This document shows positions 11,673-26,021 of a DNA stretch of 64,000 nucleotides, piece by piece. The number at the start of each line of letters is the position of its first letter. The first letter of the stretch is position 1. The stretch spans positions 1,952,167-2,016,166 of the forward strand of contig VJWN01000007.1 of the NCBI GenBank assembly GCA_007644065.1, given 5' to 3'. The notes below the pieces were generated by a model. It was not told where the DNA came from. It did no database searches and saw only the letters and a program-made list of their open reading frames with translations. This stretch comes from Margaritispora aquatica. Its lineage: Eukaryota; Ascomycota; Leotiomycetes; Helotiales; Discinellaceae. A program made the position numbers and the translations under genes.

Positions 11673-13920
11673 CTATACATTCGGTGACAGCAAGTCGTAC
11701 TTTACACACCTCTCGACCTGTTTGTGCATTAGCCCACACTCACGAACCACCAGATGGAAGAAAGCACACAGAACAATAAAGGGGGTTGGAAGGGAAGAAG
11801 AGAAAAAGAACTCACATCCTCAATACTAGCCTGCAAGAACTTCCTTGCTTCCAGGCCCGCCCACACCTTCAACATACTGAAGTCTCCGGACCGCAACATG
11901 CCAGATCCACTCTGTGCACCCAACTGCCTCAGAATAGGCAGAGCACTACTCAGCAAATCGATATCAGGATTCAAGCTCCTTCCAATGCCCTCGAGCAACA
12001 AGATGCTAATCACGACATTCACAAAGTCGCCCTCCATCCTGACATGGTGCGCCCTCACCATGCCAAGGACCTCATTAAGAATATCGCCTATTTTCATATT
12101 ACCCAGAGCCAAAGTCCTCGACTTGACACCAAGCACAAGATGCTGCATCTTCAGCGCGAAGATCTCCTCGTCGATGACCGCGTCAGGTTGGCGACAACGT
12201 TCACACATCAGATGGCCGGCTTTGTAGCCATCGAACTCTGCTACGGCTTTGAAGAGATCCAAGAAATTTCTACGGTTGGTGGCGTTCAACTCCGTCACGA
12301 GGCCAGTATCAATGAAGATGAGCTGGGGCCTGAAGCCCTCGTTGTCAATTTTCTGAAGCTCGTCACTCCAGGCTTTGACATCTTTCTTGTGTCTGAAGGG
12401 TCGGAGGCGAGCGAGTACTTGCTCTGTGACATCGGGTTGCTCTTGCGGGTTCTCTTCCTTCTGTCTGCTGAATGGGAGACGGGGCTTCTCTGATTGGTAG
12501 AAACGCACCATGATGTTTCCTGGATGGAGATCTGCGTGCACGAAATTATCGAGCAAGAGCATGCGTAGGAAGGCATCAAGTCCCTCATCGGCAATCTCTT
12601 GCTGGAACACGCCACCTCCATTCTCCATGAAATCAGCCAATGGAATACCCTGGGCAAACTCTTCAACGAGGACCTGTCTTGTGGTGAAAGCTGTATATGG
12701 ATATGGGAACCAAGCTGTGGTCCTCTCCTTGAAGTTCCTTCTGAAGATTGTAAGGTTTGCAGCTTCAATCCGAAGGTCTAGCTGCAACCGCATCATCTCT
12801 CCGAATTGCTCAACCTCATCTGGTAGCGAGAGCCATTCGATAGTCGGGATAGCATTCAACGCAGAAGCAAAGAAGCCCATGATCCTCAGATCTCGTCTCA
12901 CCATCCTCTCCACTCCCGGATGAAGCACTTTGATGGCAACATATGTTGACGGTACTCTTTGTGGAGTACTTTTGATCAAGGTATCGACATTCTTCCTTAC
13001 ATTCTGGCGCAGATTCCGAGGTTCTTCAATGTCTTTATCTCCTGGAACCGCGAGATCGGCTTTTAGTTTGGCTTTATAAACCTGTGCAATGGCTCCCACA
13101 CCCAAAGGTTTCTCGTCAAATTCCTCGAAAATCTCTTCGAATAGTCTACCATCAAAAGCCCGGCAAATAATGCGTCTCGTTTCCTGGAGAGAATGAGCTG
13201 GCGCATTGGAGTGCAGCTGCGACATGATCTCGCACATCTCCGTAGGGAAGATGTCCGATCTCGAAGCTGCCCACTGTCCTAGCTATACCAGCACATTAGC
13301 AGTCATCCATACACCAACTACCCCGTCAGGTGCTCACACACCTTGATAAACGCCGGACCAGCTCTCTCCATCCCCTTCACCAGGAACCAGTACCACCACA
13401 GCGTACCCGTCCTCTCATTACTCTTCGCCTTCACCCTGCCGCCGATCCATATCGCTGGAACGCACACTATGACGGGCACAAAGATGACGACCAGGTGCAG
13501 GAATCGCATGCCAGTGCACAGCGGCTCCCACACATACAAGTCCGCAAACAATATAATCGAATCCCTGACTCTCCGCCAGCCGCGGACATCCTCATGGACC
13601 TCCTTCTTGATCTCCTGCCTCGACGCCGCCAGCATGCGCGCCTCAGCCGTGAGTTCGGTGCCGGCGTTCTCCTTCTCGGACAGCTGCACGAACGCCGCGG
13701 GCGTCAGGCCCGCGCCAGCTGCCATCAGGATCGTCGTTGCGCCATACCTCCCTCTGCTAGGCGGAGCTCGATAGAAGCGCCTCCATCCCTCTTCGTGTGT
13801 TCGCCTCGACGCGCCGCCGTGGAGACCTCGGCATGGGGTGCGAGATGCTGCTGCTGCTGTTGGGAATCGAGGGATGCAGTGTCGGAGGCATGTTCGGCCT
13901 ATGCTCAAGCCCGGCCTCAT
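11673..13920 (-). CDS. ABC1/ADCK (UbiB) kinase-like protein, ADCK2/Cqd1 type, mitochondrial
   Basis: Atypical kinase-like protein of the ABC1/UbiB family, which acts in coenzyme Q biology in mitochondria. Exons are 13342-13920, 11816-13282 and 11673-11717, giving 696 aa. The first join restores the KxGQ-type motif (KLGQWAASRSDIFP); the last adds VERCVKYDLLSPNV before the stop. The N-terminus is Arg/Ser/Ala-rich and suits a mitochondrial presequence; a hydrophobic segment lies at about residues 140-160 (LVVIFVPVIVCVPAIWI). Family motifs include the Ala-rich loop (PLGVGAIAQVYKAK), VAIKVLHPGVE with the invariant Lys, HADLHPGNIM near residue 443, and FIDTGLV as the metal-binding Asp motif. General layout fits the ADCK2 / yeast YPL109C (Cqd1) branch; the branch call is an inference. 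Confidence 0.9.
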
Positions 13921-14825
13921 TGTCGGTGTTGGTGGTTTGGGTCACCGCTGCTCCATCGAGGGGTTGTTTTGATGTGTTGAAAGAAGAGATATCTCGAAGC
14001 TACCGGTTCAAGGTTTAGGGTGACGTAGTTGGTTTTGCACATGAAAAGCAGGGGTAGGAAGGAGAGCTTTGTAAAATCAAAGCTGAAGTACACAAAACTC
14101 ATTTTCAAATAAATTATAAGAGCGACTGTTATAGTGTTCATACCTTCAGAGACATTTCGTAAGACATAGCTTTCAGTACTAAATCTGCACAATGGCTTCG
14201 TTGCATTTCAAGTTCTAGGAAAGTTCTACGTGCTGATGATTAAACTTGGAACAAAAATTTTTACACGCTATGCAATTAATCCATTACAATTCAATAGAGA
14301 AACATGGAATTCTGAATATTGCTTTTCTATTGACTATTTTCATTGAGTTGCCCAATACCAGCAGTTCAAGAGTGCAGAGCATGCTCATTACTAACGTACG
14401 ATCGCGGCTATCATCAACGCCGTGTCCTCTATCTATCGTCTATGTAGCGACAGTAACGGAGGAATTCCCCCGGTCACAGATTCAAAGATCTGTGATCATA
14501 CACCCATCAGTTAAACAAAATAAGAAATGTAGTTATTGTTTCGTTTCCTTCGATTTTCAGGCTTCCTCATAAACGCCGATATCATGCTCATCAAACCGGT
14601 CAACGCCCGCAAAGAGGTATTATGTACAAAAGAAAAGGCGAGATAATGTTGTACAGTATTGACAATCCGAATTGCATAAGTCTCGGACTGGATTAGAAGA
14701 TCGGTCTCTTCAGGAACACGATCACACATGTATAATTATGTGGGTTTAATCGCTTGTTGCCGATGAACGACGAAGCTTTGGCCTCCAAAGAAGGGTAGAG
14801 AAGCATGAGAATTTTAAACTGATGC
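13921..14825. other. Intergenic region, nothing recognised
   Basis: About 900 bp between the ABC1-kinase start and the Ca2+-ATPase stop. It should hold the kinase promoter and the ATPase 3' flank. No gene or repeat is recognised. Confidence 0.5.
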
Positions 14826-17800
14826 TCATTTTCTCGAGATTTCCGAAGGCTGATCGGTGCTGGCAGGAGTTGGCGTGATCTCGGGAATTTGGCTTGGAGG
14901 GAGGTTGAGGCCATGGGGATTTTCGGTAATGATTGGGTCATCAGATTTTGTGTCTGGGTGTACCTCAACATCGCCTCTTGACTCAAGTTCAGATCTGCCA
15001 TTTCCACGGGAGAACTTCAATGATTCATTGTCGCCATAATTGCGTTCAATTGGTGACCAACCAGCCACACTACCAGCAATAATACCAGCCATGACTGTGG
15101 TTGCACCAAGGGCTGAGTTTGACCTGGATCTGTTGCTGCGACCACGCTTTCGGGATTCAGGCGTTGGTTGAGTAGCTGCCGGGAAAGTATCTTCAGGTTG
15201 CGCTTCACCATTGGGGGTGTGAGGAGCGGAATTGCTTCGTGAGCGAGATCCACTTCTTGAACGAGGAAGCCATTGGTCGCGCGCATCTTGCATACGGAAC
15301 TTGAGGTTGTTGATTCTGCCACCCTTGATCATCTTCAAGAAGCTGAGCTCTTCCTTGACGTCTGCCAATGGCTTAGGGAATCGGAATTGCTCCTCTTCGT
15401 CAGAAATCATCAGCTCTGGTCCCTTTGGTCGACTCTTCAAGTACGCTGGAATGAGGCGTAGGATAAGCTCATCCGGAATGCAACGAATAGCTGCTCCGAC
15501 AGGAATGGAGAGAAAGCCGAGAACGATGGAATAAGCCCATTGAGCACCATTCAAATGATAGGTGATGTTGAAGGCAGTACTTCCAACGAACATAATCATG
15601 ATCTGAGCGCCAACCATAACAACGTTGACACCCATGAAGAAGTAGTTCTTGGTGACACCTTCGAAGATGTTGAACTTGTTGTCCAAACGACGATTGCTAT
15701 TACTGTTAGTATGATCGAGTTTTGTACGGAATTGTTTTGCAACTTACTTCCACTGATTGAAAATCTGCATCCACACGAAAACATTAAACACCAAAGCTGG
15801 AATAGTATCCTGTTCCTTTTTAGTTCCGTACGAAAGAATCGATTCTGCACCGTAGTAGAGGACCAAAGTAATCACAAGTTGATAGATTGCCTCCCCAATA
15901 ATCATCTTCCACATTGTGACGGTGATAAGCGGTGCCGACTTGGGATCTGGCTTGCGGTCGAGAATGCTCTCCGCAGGTGGATCGGTTGCCAATGCCAAAG
16001 CTGCCATTGTGTCCATGATGAGATTAACCCAGAGAAGCTGTACAGCAGTGAGTACAGACTCCTCCTTGTCGCTTGAAACGGCGGTAATAAAAGTCAACAA
16101 AACAGCTGTAATATTAACGGTAACTTGGAATTGAAGAAACTTCTTGACTGCATCGTTGACGGCTCGTCCCCACATCATGGCTTTCACAATGGAGGCAAAA
16201 TTGTCATCCATAAGAATGATTGCCGACGCCTCCTTAGCAACCTCAGTACCTGCGATACCCATAGAAAAACCGACATCGGCAGTCTTGAGAGCTGGAGCAT
16301 CATTGGTTCCATCACCCGTGACAGCTACTGTCTCGCCCAGTTCCTTGAGACGCTTAACAAGAATTCTTTTATCTTCAGGACTTGAACGAGCGAGAACTTG
16401 GAGGCGTGGGATAACTTGATCCATCTTAACTTTGCTAAGCTTTCTGAAAGTTGGACCTTCCATGATAAGACCTCCGGCTGTGAAGATTCCACATTCAGTT
16501 GCAATGGCTTTGGCTGTGACCAAGTTGTCACCGGTTACCATGCGAACCACAACACCAGCATTCTGACATTTCTTAACAGCTTCGGCAACACCATCACGAA
16601 GGGGATCTTGGATGCCGACAATGCCGAGGAAGATCATTTGCTGGAAGACGTCCTCAAAAACAACTTCATTCCTGTCGCCTTCAGCAACACGAGCACCTTT
16701 CGCTGGCCATCTATCGAAGTCGCGATAGACGATGCCGATTGTACGGAGAGACCGAGAGGCGTAGTTATCAATCAGGTTGGCCAAAGTTTGACGGTTGTCA
16801 TCTGACATTGGTGAGCTGGTTGGCTCTTTGGTTGGATCCGTGATGATAAATGTGCACTTCTCGAGTAGGATTTCCGAGGCACCCTTAACGTAAAGTCGAT
16901 ACTTTCCATTGGATTGTTGGGTTACAACACCCATACATTTACGGCCCGAGTCGAAGGGGATGACTTGAATTATTTTGGCGTTGTTACGATGGCGGTCTGC
17001 ATTTTCCATGCCGAGGAAATCTCTTGCAAAGATCAACATTGCAGTCTCGGTTTTGGAGCCGATGAAAGTTTTCACTCCATCGGCCTCTCCCTCGAAGGCA
17101 GTTGAGTTCAGGACAATCGAATCCATGAGCAAAGACTTCGTAGCGGGATCCAAAGTGGAAACAACTTCTTGGGGTGAAACATTCCCAGAGGCTTCTGGTT
17201 GCTTTCCAGTGGGCTCATCATCGTTCTCGGACATTTCGACAGTGCCGCCAAATCGGGAACTTGTACCAAGAGTACCAGCTACGACCAACATCTTGTTCTG
17301 AGTCAATGTTCCTGTCTTGTCCGAACAAATAGTGGTTGCATTTCCCATGACTTCACAAGCCTTGAGATGTCGGACCAGATTGTTATCTTTCAGCATTCGA
17401 GTTGTCGCAAAAGCCAAGGCGAGTGTAACAGCCAGTGGAAGACCTTCAGGAACGGCCACGACAATGATTGTCACAGTAACAATGAATATTTGGAGGAACT
17501 CCTGACCTTTATCAGCTGGTGAGAGCGTGCTAGTCTTCAATCCAACTAGGAACTTGATGAAGAGAACAACAAACAAGATAAGACCAGCACCCCCACCAAG
17601 CTTTGCAATATATTCAGCCAAAGTATTCAACTTTGATTGAAGAGGTGTGACTTCCGGATCCTCTCGCAGAGACATCAGAGTTTTTCCGTAACTCGAGTTC
17701 ACACCAGTAGAGGTAACTAGGAAAGTTCCAACGCCCTCCGTAACTTGGGCTCCAGACAAGATGAATGGATCAAGCTTCCGCAGACTTTCATGGTTTTCAA

Positions 17801-19288
17801 TGGCAGCATATACTTGGTCGGCAGGTTGCTTTCGAATGAGGTCAGATTCGCCGGTGGTTTGAGACTCGTCACATTTGACATTGTGTCCCTCGATGAAAAT
17901 TCCATCCACGGGAATCATGTCTCCAGGGGCTAAATGCATGACATCGCCTACAAGGACATCGAATACCGAGATTTCTTGGGTTCTTCCGGATCGTACAACA
18001 TTGACATCTCGATCCTGCTTCTTCTTGTTCAACTTGACGAATTGCTGCTCTTTTTGCCAATCGTTTGCTGATCCAACCACCACAACAATAACAATAGCAA
18101 TGATGATTGCAACACCTTCGACCCAGTCAAGGGCGGGAACGCCAGGAAGATGTTCGATGCCAAATGTCTGGTATAACCCAACAGCAAGAGAAACGACTGC
18201 TGCAACCGATAGCAAAATCAGGACCTTATCATTGTACGTGATCCACATGAGCTCGAAAATGGTCTTTCCTTTCTTGACTGGCAAGCGATTGTCACTGAAG
18301 ATGCGCTTGCGATCGGAAAAAGACCCGTCACTTGGAGGTCCGTGGCTGATCGAGGCTCTAGATGGTTTCGAATCAACTTGTGTGATTGGTGATTTGGTGT
18401 CCAACTTCGAGTTACCCCCAACTGACTTTGGTGAACTTGCTCTAGCAGCTTCTTGGGCGTCCTCGAGACACAGTGTGCCATCGAGACTAGTCTCATCAAC
18501 ACTCAACCCAGATTTCCTATCTGTCCTTAGTCCCTTTTCCAAGCCAGCTAAACCTCCCAAGGCATAGAACGCTGCCAAACTCTTGGGATTGATGAGTTTG
18601 TTTAGTTGTCCTTGCGTAAACGCAAACTTGTTGTCCACCACTTCGAAATCGGCTTCCTGTCCTGGGTCGGCTGTAAGAGCTTCGTGATCGTTCATAACAT
18701 CATCATTTCCTGGCTTCTTCCCAAATTCGCGATCCTTGTCTACCTGTGGTCCATTGTTGGCAGTCTCACCACTGTAGTTTGTTTGAGTGTGATTGCCGTC
18801 CTCTGTATCAATCGAGTTTTGCCTTGATCTCAATCCAGGCACAGCGAGAAATCCCATGGATTTATCCCCACCTCTCGAGGTTGGCGAAGAAACATTATGT
18901 GGGGATGTCGGTCTGCTGTCTCTGCTATCGAAAGAGCCTGATCCTCGGAGTTCTGGTATCGAAATCTTACTTGTTTCTCTGGAATGATGGGGATGCAGTG
19001 GTCTGTTGGCGCCCTCTGACAGCAGAGGACTAACTGGCTCACCCTGTGTTGTTGATGGGGAATTCGACATAGCTTTCAGAGCAACGGCATCGCTGTCCAT
19101 GTCTTGGGCTGGAGGGTCCACGTTATTCACGGCGGAAGTATCGATGGTAATGGTTGGGCTGTTGGTGAAAGCGAAAGTTAGCAAGGCTACATGGGAAGTA
19201 TTATAGATGTAGATATTGGGTAGGAAGCTCACGCTCTCTCCCTCTTGCCTGGGCCTGGCGCAGGCGATTCGCCCTTCGGTTCATTCAT
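14826..19288 (-). CDS. PMC1: P-type Ca2+-ATPase, vacuolar Pmc1 type
   Basis: Calcium pump of the plasma-membrane-type (P2B) class, which in fungi usually loads Ca2+ into the vacuole. Exons are 19233-19288, 15748-19158 and 14826-15696, giving 1445 aa. The first 56-nt exon (MNEPKGESPAPGP...) joins across a 74-nt intron with a TGCTAAC branch site; an in-frame ATG at 19232 lies inside that intron and is not the start. The 51-nt second intron rebuilds FNQWNNRRLDNKFNIFEG. Motifs: TGES in the actuator domain, PEGLPLAV in M4, the phosphorylation site CSDKTGTLTQNKM near residue 633, KGASEILLEKC for nucleotide binding, and TGDGTNDAPALK near residue 970. About 270 N-terminal residues precede the first membrane segment. 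The C-terminal tail is Ser/Arg-rich and polar. The substrate is well supported, the membrane location less so. Confidence 0.95.
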
Positions 19289-20371
19289 GTTCACAAATTG
19301 ATCTGGCTATTCGAATTGCCGTCTTGTTGAGTCGTCAGCACACACAGCCTGGGGCGCGGACCTTGGCGAGTTGTAGTTGAAAGCTGGACTTGTCGAGCTT
19401 TACAGTCATTTGAATGAGGCTGTGTCTGCGTGAAGAATTGCCTGCCCAGAAAACATATAATAAGCTAAATGGCCTCCCAAGGTTGTTTGTAAAATTAAAG
19501 AAGGCGAGAAAAACGAGACAACGTTGAGCCAAGACGCTTGAACAGACAGAAATCTTGCTCGCGGATCTTGGCTGATTGCCATTCATTCAGATATGCAGAG
19601 GTCCACAGGTCAACCACGAATGTGTTTGTTGACTTGGACCAATGGAGAGTTTCTTTGGTCGGGAATGCAAACATGTAATAGCGCGAAGGGGGGAATTCTC
19701 CAGCATTTCTTACCTGTCACCTCTGTATCCTGATCATCCAACAGCCGCTGTCAATCCTGCGATTGTATTGACTTGTACGAAGTTACGGGAGTTCCTGAGG
19801 AGTATCGACTGGTAGAGTGACTCTCATGAAGGAAGAGAGACGAGGTTCGAAGTCGAAATGAATCGATGCGGCAATTTTGGGGACGATGGGACGCAAAGCT
19901 GCAATTCCAAGTGCCCAAGAAGATCAAATCAAAAAAGAAGAACTCGTCCCTCGTCCATTCACTGGGCGAATAAATATCATTCGTTCCGATCGAGGTGAGT
20001 TGGTCTTGGAGCCTCTTGGTACGGGGGAAAGAAACAAGCTGACTGGGTGCGGACTGGGTGGAAGGCCGAATGGACAAGGGATCGTCGAACAAAAAGGTGT
20101 ACAAAATTGAGGCTGTGCACTTTCACCTCACTCACTCCCTCACTCCTCACTGTTCAAAGAGCAGAGAATGGATTAGTACGATAGAGTTTGAGCGCCTACC
20201 AGAAACGCCACGGAAATTGAGAAACTCCAAACATGGGACTGAGGGGATTGATCAGATAACCGGCAGTATCTATGTACAATATGTACAATATGAGACTTTG
20301 AATTTCATTGTCCTATCTACTATCTACTATCTACCTTACCTACTGTAGGTATGTTTACATTGATACTATTC

Positions 20372-20403
20372 ACTACCTACCTACCTACCTACCTACCTAC
20401 CTA
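20372..20403. repeat. (CTAC)n microsatellite
   Basis: About seven to eight perfect tandem copies of the tetranucleotide CTAC/ACCT. Non-coding. Confidence 0.9.
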
Positions 20404-20604
20404 TATGCAAGTCAACAAAGCGTGAAGGGAAGGTGAGGTGAGGTATGGGACGTGGGACGTGGATGTGGTGTTACTACAGGGTTTCTTGTGCCTGTGAGGG
20501 AGGCCTGTGAGGCCTGTGAAGTCTATGAAGCCTGTAATACTTGTAACACACACACGAGTCCCACGGTGTCAATGGTGCAAGCAGGGATTATGTAAGGACT
20601 GCAA

Positions 20605-20653
20605 ATCCACTCAAGATCCACTCAAGATCCACTCAAGATCCACTCAAGATCCA
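20605..20653. repeat. 11-bp tandem repeat, 4.4 copies
   Basis: Four perfect copies of ATCCACTCAAG plus a partial fifth. Intergenic. Confidence 0.9.
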
Positions 20654-20943
20654 TTGTTTTCATCTCCCGCTCCACTTTAATATTGGAATCTAATCTCAAT
20701 GTGGTCAAGGCTTCCCGCTGGTGGAGCATTTCCTTTTTCCGCCCCCTGCCCTTTGCCCCCCCAAATATTATTTAATTACTACCTGCCCTAGGTATGTAAG
20801 GTACCTGCCTATTTTATTATTCAGATTATCTAAATTATTAAAAAATTATTAAAATGATTTTTACCTTACTAAGAAAAAGAGAGAGAGAGAGCGATTCCTC
20901 CTCATTCTTTTGAACGGTTTGACCTCTCCTCTCTTCTATGTAC

Positions 20944-20999
20944 TGTTTCCTGTTTCCTGTTTCCTGTTTCCTGTTTCCTGTTTCCTGTTTCCTGTTTCC
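20944..20999. repeat. (TGTTTCC)8 minisatellite
   Basis: Eight perfect 7-bp copies of TGTTTCC followed by a degenerate ninth. It produces artificial open frames on both strands, which I ignore. Confidence 0.95.
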
Positions 21000-21132
21000 T
21001 GTTCCCGCCCAGTGTCCCCAGTGGTCCACAGTATCACGTTTTTCCTTACTTCCTGCCCGTCTTGGACTTCATATCCGTTCATCTCCACAACATTCGTGGA
21101 CTCAGTCGCTTCATCACTTCATCACAGTCTTG

Positions 21133-21162
21133 TTGACCTCACTTGACCTCACTTGACCTCAC
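21133..21162. repeat. 10-bp tandem repeat, 3 copies
   Basis: Three perfect copies of TTGACCTCAC. Confidence 0.85.
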
Positions 21163-21240
21163 TTCATGGTTCCAGTCTCACTTTCGGTTACCCCCTTCCT
21201 CTTGAACCTTCTCTTCTCCTCAGACTTCTTTCTGCCTGAC

Positions 21241-21282
21241 TAAGTAAGTAAGTAAGTGAGTGAGTGAGTGAGTGAGTGTGAG
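21241..21282. repeat. (TAAG)n/(TGAG)n microsatellite
   Basis: Compound tetranucleotide run: four TAAG-type units changing to about six TGAG units. Confidence 0.9.
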
Positions 21283-23981
21283 TCTTTTCTTTTCACTTCA
21301 AACTTTGTGTTATCAAACTCAAAACGGAGCATTCATTCCCATTTCACCTTACTCCAACCACCATGCAATTCAATACAGTATAGTGGCTGTTGATAATAAA
21401 CTCAAAGACTCCCAAGCCTTCAATTTCCGGTTTCTCAATCATCATTCCCTCCTCAATATTTGACCCGAGATGTTAGGTTCACAAGAATACATTCACTCTT
21501 GAAAAATAAACATATAATGGCACCTGTTAAACTAATGCTGAGAGCAAGCTTGAAACCCCCTTACAACCACTAATGCAGCGAATCGTCAAGTCTCTCTCGC
21601 GCCGCGCCGTCATCATCACCTCCCATCGAGGGGTGGCCTCACCAACAGCCGAAAATCGAACGTCACCTCACTCACAACAGCGCTTGGCTTCTATACTTTG
21701 TCAATTCAAACCCCACCAGGCCGGCAATTGAAGTATCCGTTAGTATCCATTACTTATCTAACACGAGAGAAAGGGTAGACATGCATGCTCGCTCGTACGA
21801 CAAGCAGACAGCAGCTGCTGTACAATACTTGGGCATCAGTTTAGTTGGTGAGGTCATTCCGGCCAACTCAACTCCGCGAGGCTGTGCAATGACTGGCCTT
21901 CCTCTAACAGCCCGACCCGACCAGCCCCCAGACGGTACCTGATCTTGCCGTTCTTCTTGGTCGGTTTGGGATTCCAAGTGTTGCTTCGCTGTCAGAAGCG
22001 TGACACCCATCCATTGCATCGCAGAACAGTACAATGTGAGAGAAGTCCAAAGGCTACCAACCTGCCCTCATAACAATTTACGGGGTCCCGAGCCTCGCCC
22101 AGAAAGCAAAGCCCCCCTTGGCAAAGCTTGGCCCAATCAAACACACGATTGACAATTTGATATTCAGCGAGGCAAGCTCGATGATAATTCTGAATGGCTC
22201 AGGTCACAATAAATTGCATGTGCTCATGTGCCGCATGTTTTACCTCCCACTTGTGGTAATGTGGTAATTAACGTCTTGGAATCTTGAATCGCAAAAAGCC
22301 GCCGTGTCAGCCAAGTGCTCAGACTTTTGGTCTGTTCAGTCTCAAACTCGCAAACATGTTTCAGCCTTGGCACACCATCCAATATCCACTGTATTAACTT
22401 CCCATCATCTTGCCACTGGGGGCGATAAGCGATTTTTCTAGATCCATTCGCTTCCCCTATTTCAACCTGGTGGTCCACTTTCGACAGGACCACGGATACC
22501 TAACGAAAAAAAAAGAGAAAAAAACATGTGGCAAGAGGGAGGCTTAGAACCCTTTGTTGCGTATCCAAGCTCTCGGCAGAAAGGTGTTTGTCGCGAATAT
22601 CACATGGAATCGATACATCGTCTGCGGCAATTGGCGAGAGTCAGGTCGAGGTGCCAGGCTGTGCAGTTAAGCAAGGCATGAGCATCAAACAGAGGCACGA
22701 GAGGCAAAGTGGGCGGATTTCTGTCATACCACGAGCTCAAACCGCTGTCGTGGAACAACAACTATCCGAAGAAGGATATCCATCGGTGAAGAGGATACCA
22801 TCAACGATAGAATTCGCTCTCTTTCCGAGGGGGCCTCAATCTAGCGAGGAAGTAAGGTGAGAGAAAGAATGCCTCGGACGATGCAACGATAAAGTAACCA
22901 AGAGATGTTGGACAAGCAAGTATGATAAAACGGTAGGGGTTTGCTTTGTCTATATCTCCCTTTGATTAAGTCGAGGTCTGCATGGAGATATACTTGCATA
23001 TTTCAAATATCCAAAATCCCAAATGAAGTATTTTTAGTCCTCCTGATGACTGGATCTCAGATTCCAGACGTTACGGACAGGTGAGTACGAGATCTGTGAT
23101 ACATCAACTTGATCCGTAGACCTATCAAGCTTTCCATATCTCTTTTTCACAGATCCATGAAAGCGACAGATGGCTAGTGATTATACAGTCCACGAGAACC
23201 TGGCTATGCCTTGATTGAAACATACTATAACTTCGAGCATCAACGTTTGTCACAGCATCCTTCATGAAGACTCGTGCGCCTCATCTAAGTTATGGCATCC
23301 TCCTAGTGTGCTCTCGACGCCTTTTCTAGTCTCGAGTCTGAGTCCAGAATCGTCATCGGGTGAATATATGAAGTTGAACTTTACCTTGTAGAGCGCAGTT
23401 CGAAGACAGATGTAGTCGCAATATGGACCATTCCTCAGATCCAACTCTTACCAAATCATTGTGACCTACCAACAGTAAGTCATGAGGCAAAGCGCTAGCT
23501 TAGAAGCAAGATGATGTGAATTTAGAGTACAAGGACGTCGAGGTATGCTGTGTTTTTTATATGCAAGAAGGTTTCTTGGACTCCTCCAAATCATGAAATG
23601 ATTATACCTAGGCGATTCAAGCTGAGTACAAACTATCTGCCTTGTCAGTCGAATGCTCTTCGGAAAAGAAAGGAAGCCAGACTAAGGTAAGGTAAAGTAG
23701 GGTATGTAACTACCGCTGGATTGAGAGTCTTCAAAATCTTTACCTGCAAATGCAAAAGCGCTATCAATAAATTAACTAAGTGCCTCCAGCCATTTATCAG
23801 TCAGTTCTTGAAGAAGTATGTTCACAGTTAAGTTCTATATCGTTTTTTCCCCTTTCATTGTCCATATTGAGCTTTTCAAGGCATGCCTTACTCTGTGTGT
23901 GAAGCAGTTCGACTCGATAACAACTTATTTTTATTATTATTATTATTGTTTTACATGACAAGTGTTTGCATTTCACCACAT

Positions 23982-24017
23982 GGTACGGGAGGTACGGGAG
24001 GTACGGGTGGTACGGGA
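23982..24017. repeat. 9-bp GGTACGGGA minisatellite, 4 copies
   Basis: Four copies of GGTACGGGA, the third with one substitution. A (TTTG)n run follows at about 24107-24133. Confidence 0.9.
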
Positions 24018-26021
24018 AGGAGGTATGGGCGAAGTGTTCGGAGCAGCAAGCGAACTAACTACCTACCTCATGGAACGATCCGGTCGGTCTGGGTTACCTA
24101 CCCGCTTTGTTTGTTTGTTTGTTTGTTTGTTTGCTGTGTGTGCGCGTTGTGAGCTCGGCACGGCCCGCTTGGATCCGGTGTCCGGGTAAGGGACCGCCCC
24201 GACGGGATGTTTTTCACCTGATATACCCGCAGGTAAGGTAGGATTTTAACTACTTTGGATCTTGGTGCATGAGGTGCATGAGGTGGCTGATGACTTATGA
24301 CTGGAGTTGCTTACCGACGTGAAGTTTCGAGGCTCGAGGCTTTCTTGGGTTTGTGCTTGAGCTTGGTATTTGGTGTTTGGTGTTTGGATGTTGATGTTAA
24401 TGTTTGTGGCTTCGTCGTTGGAGTGAACGAGAGAGTGGGGATGGGAATGGAGTGGAGTGTATGCAATTCGTAATGTTTGTGGAATTCTAGGAGAGAGAGA
24501 GGGGGGAATGTGCGTAACGTCGAATGGAAGTCGAACTTGACGTAAAGGGGGATGGCATGTATCTTGGACTTGACTTCAGTAGATAACTAGTGGTCCAGTA
24601 GTCTATCTGTAACTTTGTCTAGATAGTTTGCTTGTACCTGAATGTGTTACCTTATGACTTCAGGTAGGACATATGAGGAGATATGTACATTAGCGTGTAC
24701 AGAAGTTGTGAAGAAGTGGTGCTAGGACTCTGGATGTACTTTGCCCTCTTTGGATTTAGTTCAATTGATATATAAATCTAAACCTTCATACTTCCTCTCA
24801 TAATGACAAACCTCGTCCCTAGCTTAGTAATTTAATACCGAGAGTCTACTAAAATGTGTGTGTGAATAAGTATTGTTTATCGGAAAATGTTGTTAAAGTG
24901 TTCGCTTGGCTGTTTATATACGTATATGTATACATATTCATAGACTAGATGCATCAGCGAGACAAAGCTGACATGCTGATAGATGAAATGATTTTGGAGG
25001 GAACTTCTCTATGTCAACTTATGAAGGACCTCAGGATGAATGAGCCTTTACTATAAAAGACTTTAAAGTTATTTTCTCGAAATCGTACGAGTGGAGTGAT
25101 TACACACTCTAAAGCTGGATTCACAGCGGAGCTAGATTCCCCGCCTTACGTTGGAAATTCAACTTCAGCATCGTGCTGAGAAAACCTAGGAACGAAATGA
25201 CAATGAGAGAAAGTGACTGAACAACAACAGGTATAAAGTTATCAGCAGAAAGTACCGCTTCTTGTGGATGTATGAACATGCGGAGTCCACGTATTCCATA
25301 ACATCTGACGTAGCAGATCTACCTACTTCAGCTAATAGATACATCCCAAGCTATTCAGTACCCCGATCAACATACTCAGGCCCAGGCTCAGGCTCATACT
25401 TGCTCAACGCCAGCGATGGAAATCCGCATGCAATTTTCTTGCATCTGTGTTGCTTTTGGGCGTTTAGGGAAGGTATGTGAGTGTGTTTAAATACTGCCTT
25501 GAAGAACTGTCGTTTTTGGGGGGGATTTTTGTATATAACTGAATGTTTTTGAGGAGTTGAGTTTTGGGGGATAATTGGGATGTTTGATATTTGATATTTG
25601 GACTTGGAGGCATTCGGGAAAGAGGCGCGAGATAGGCTTGAGGTGGAATTTTCGCTGAATGGGTGTCGTGTAAGGATAATATAGGAGAATGGCTATTATC
25701 AGCTGCTGAAGTTGAAGTTGAAGACATAAAGTCGATGAAGGTCTGGTATTGATTCGCGATGGCATTTGCATTTCACCTATCACACAATCAAAGGGTCGCT
25801 ATATAATATAACTATACTATCGAAATCTTTCAATGCCTCTAAGAGTCTTTGCATCAAATTTAAGTAGGATATAGAGCTTTGAGTTTCCACAACCCCCATG
25901 TGCCATACTTTCTCTATACTTGACTTTAGGTTGATAGTATATCGCTTGAGAGCGCCCTTGGGCCTTTTATGTTAAGCAGGGGCTTTCATATTTTATTCAA
26001 TCGTATTTTCATCATGATATA

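Noticed and set aside
20838..21156. Open frames over the TGTTTCC minisatellite on both strands
   Set aside because: They arise only because a 7-bp repeat without stops is open in several frames; the peptides are pure repeats.
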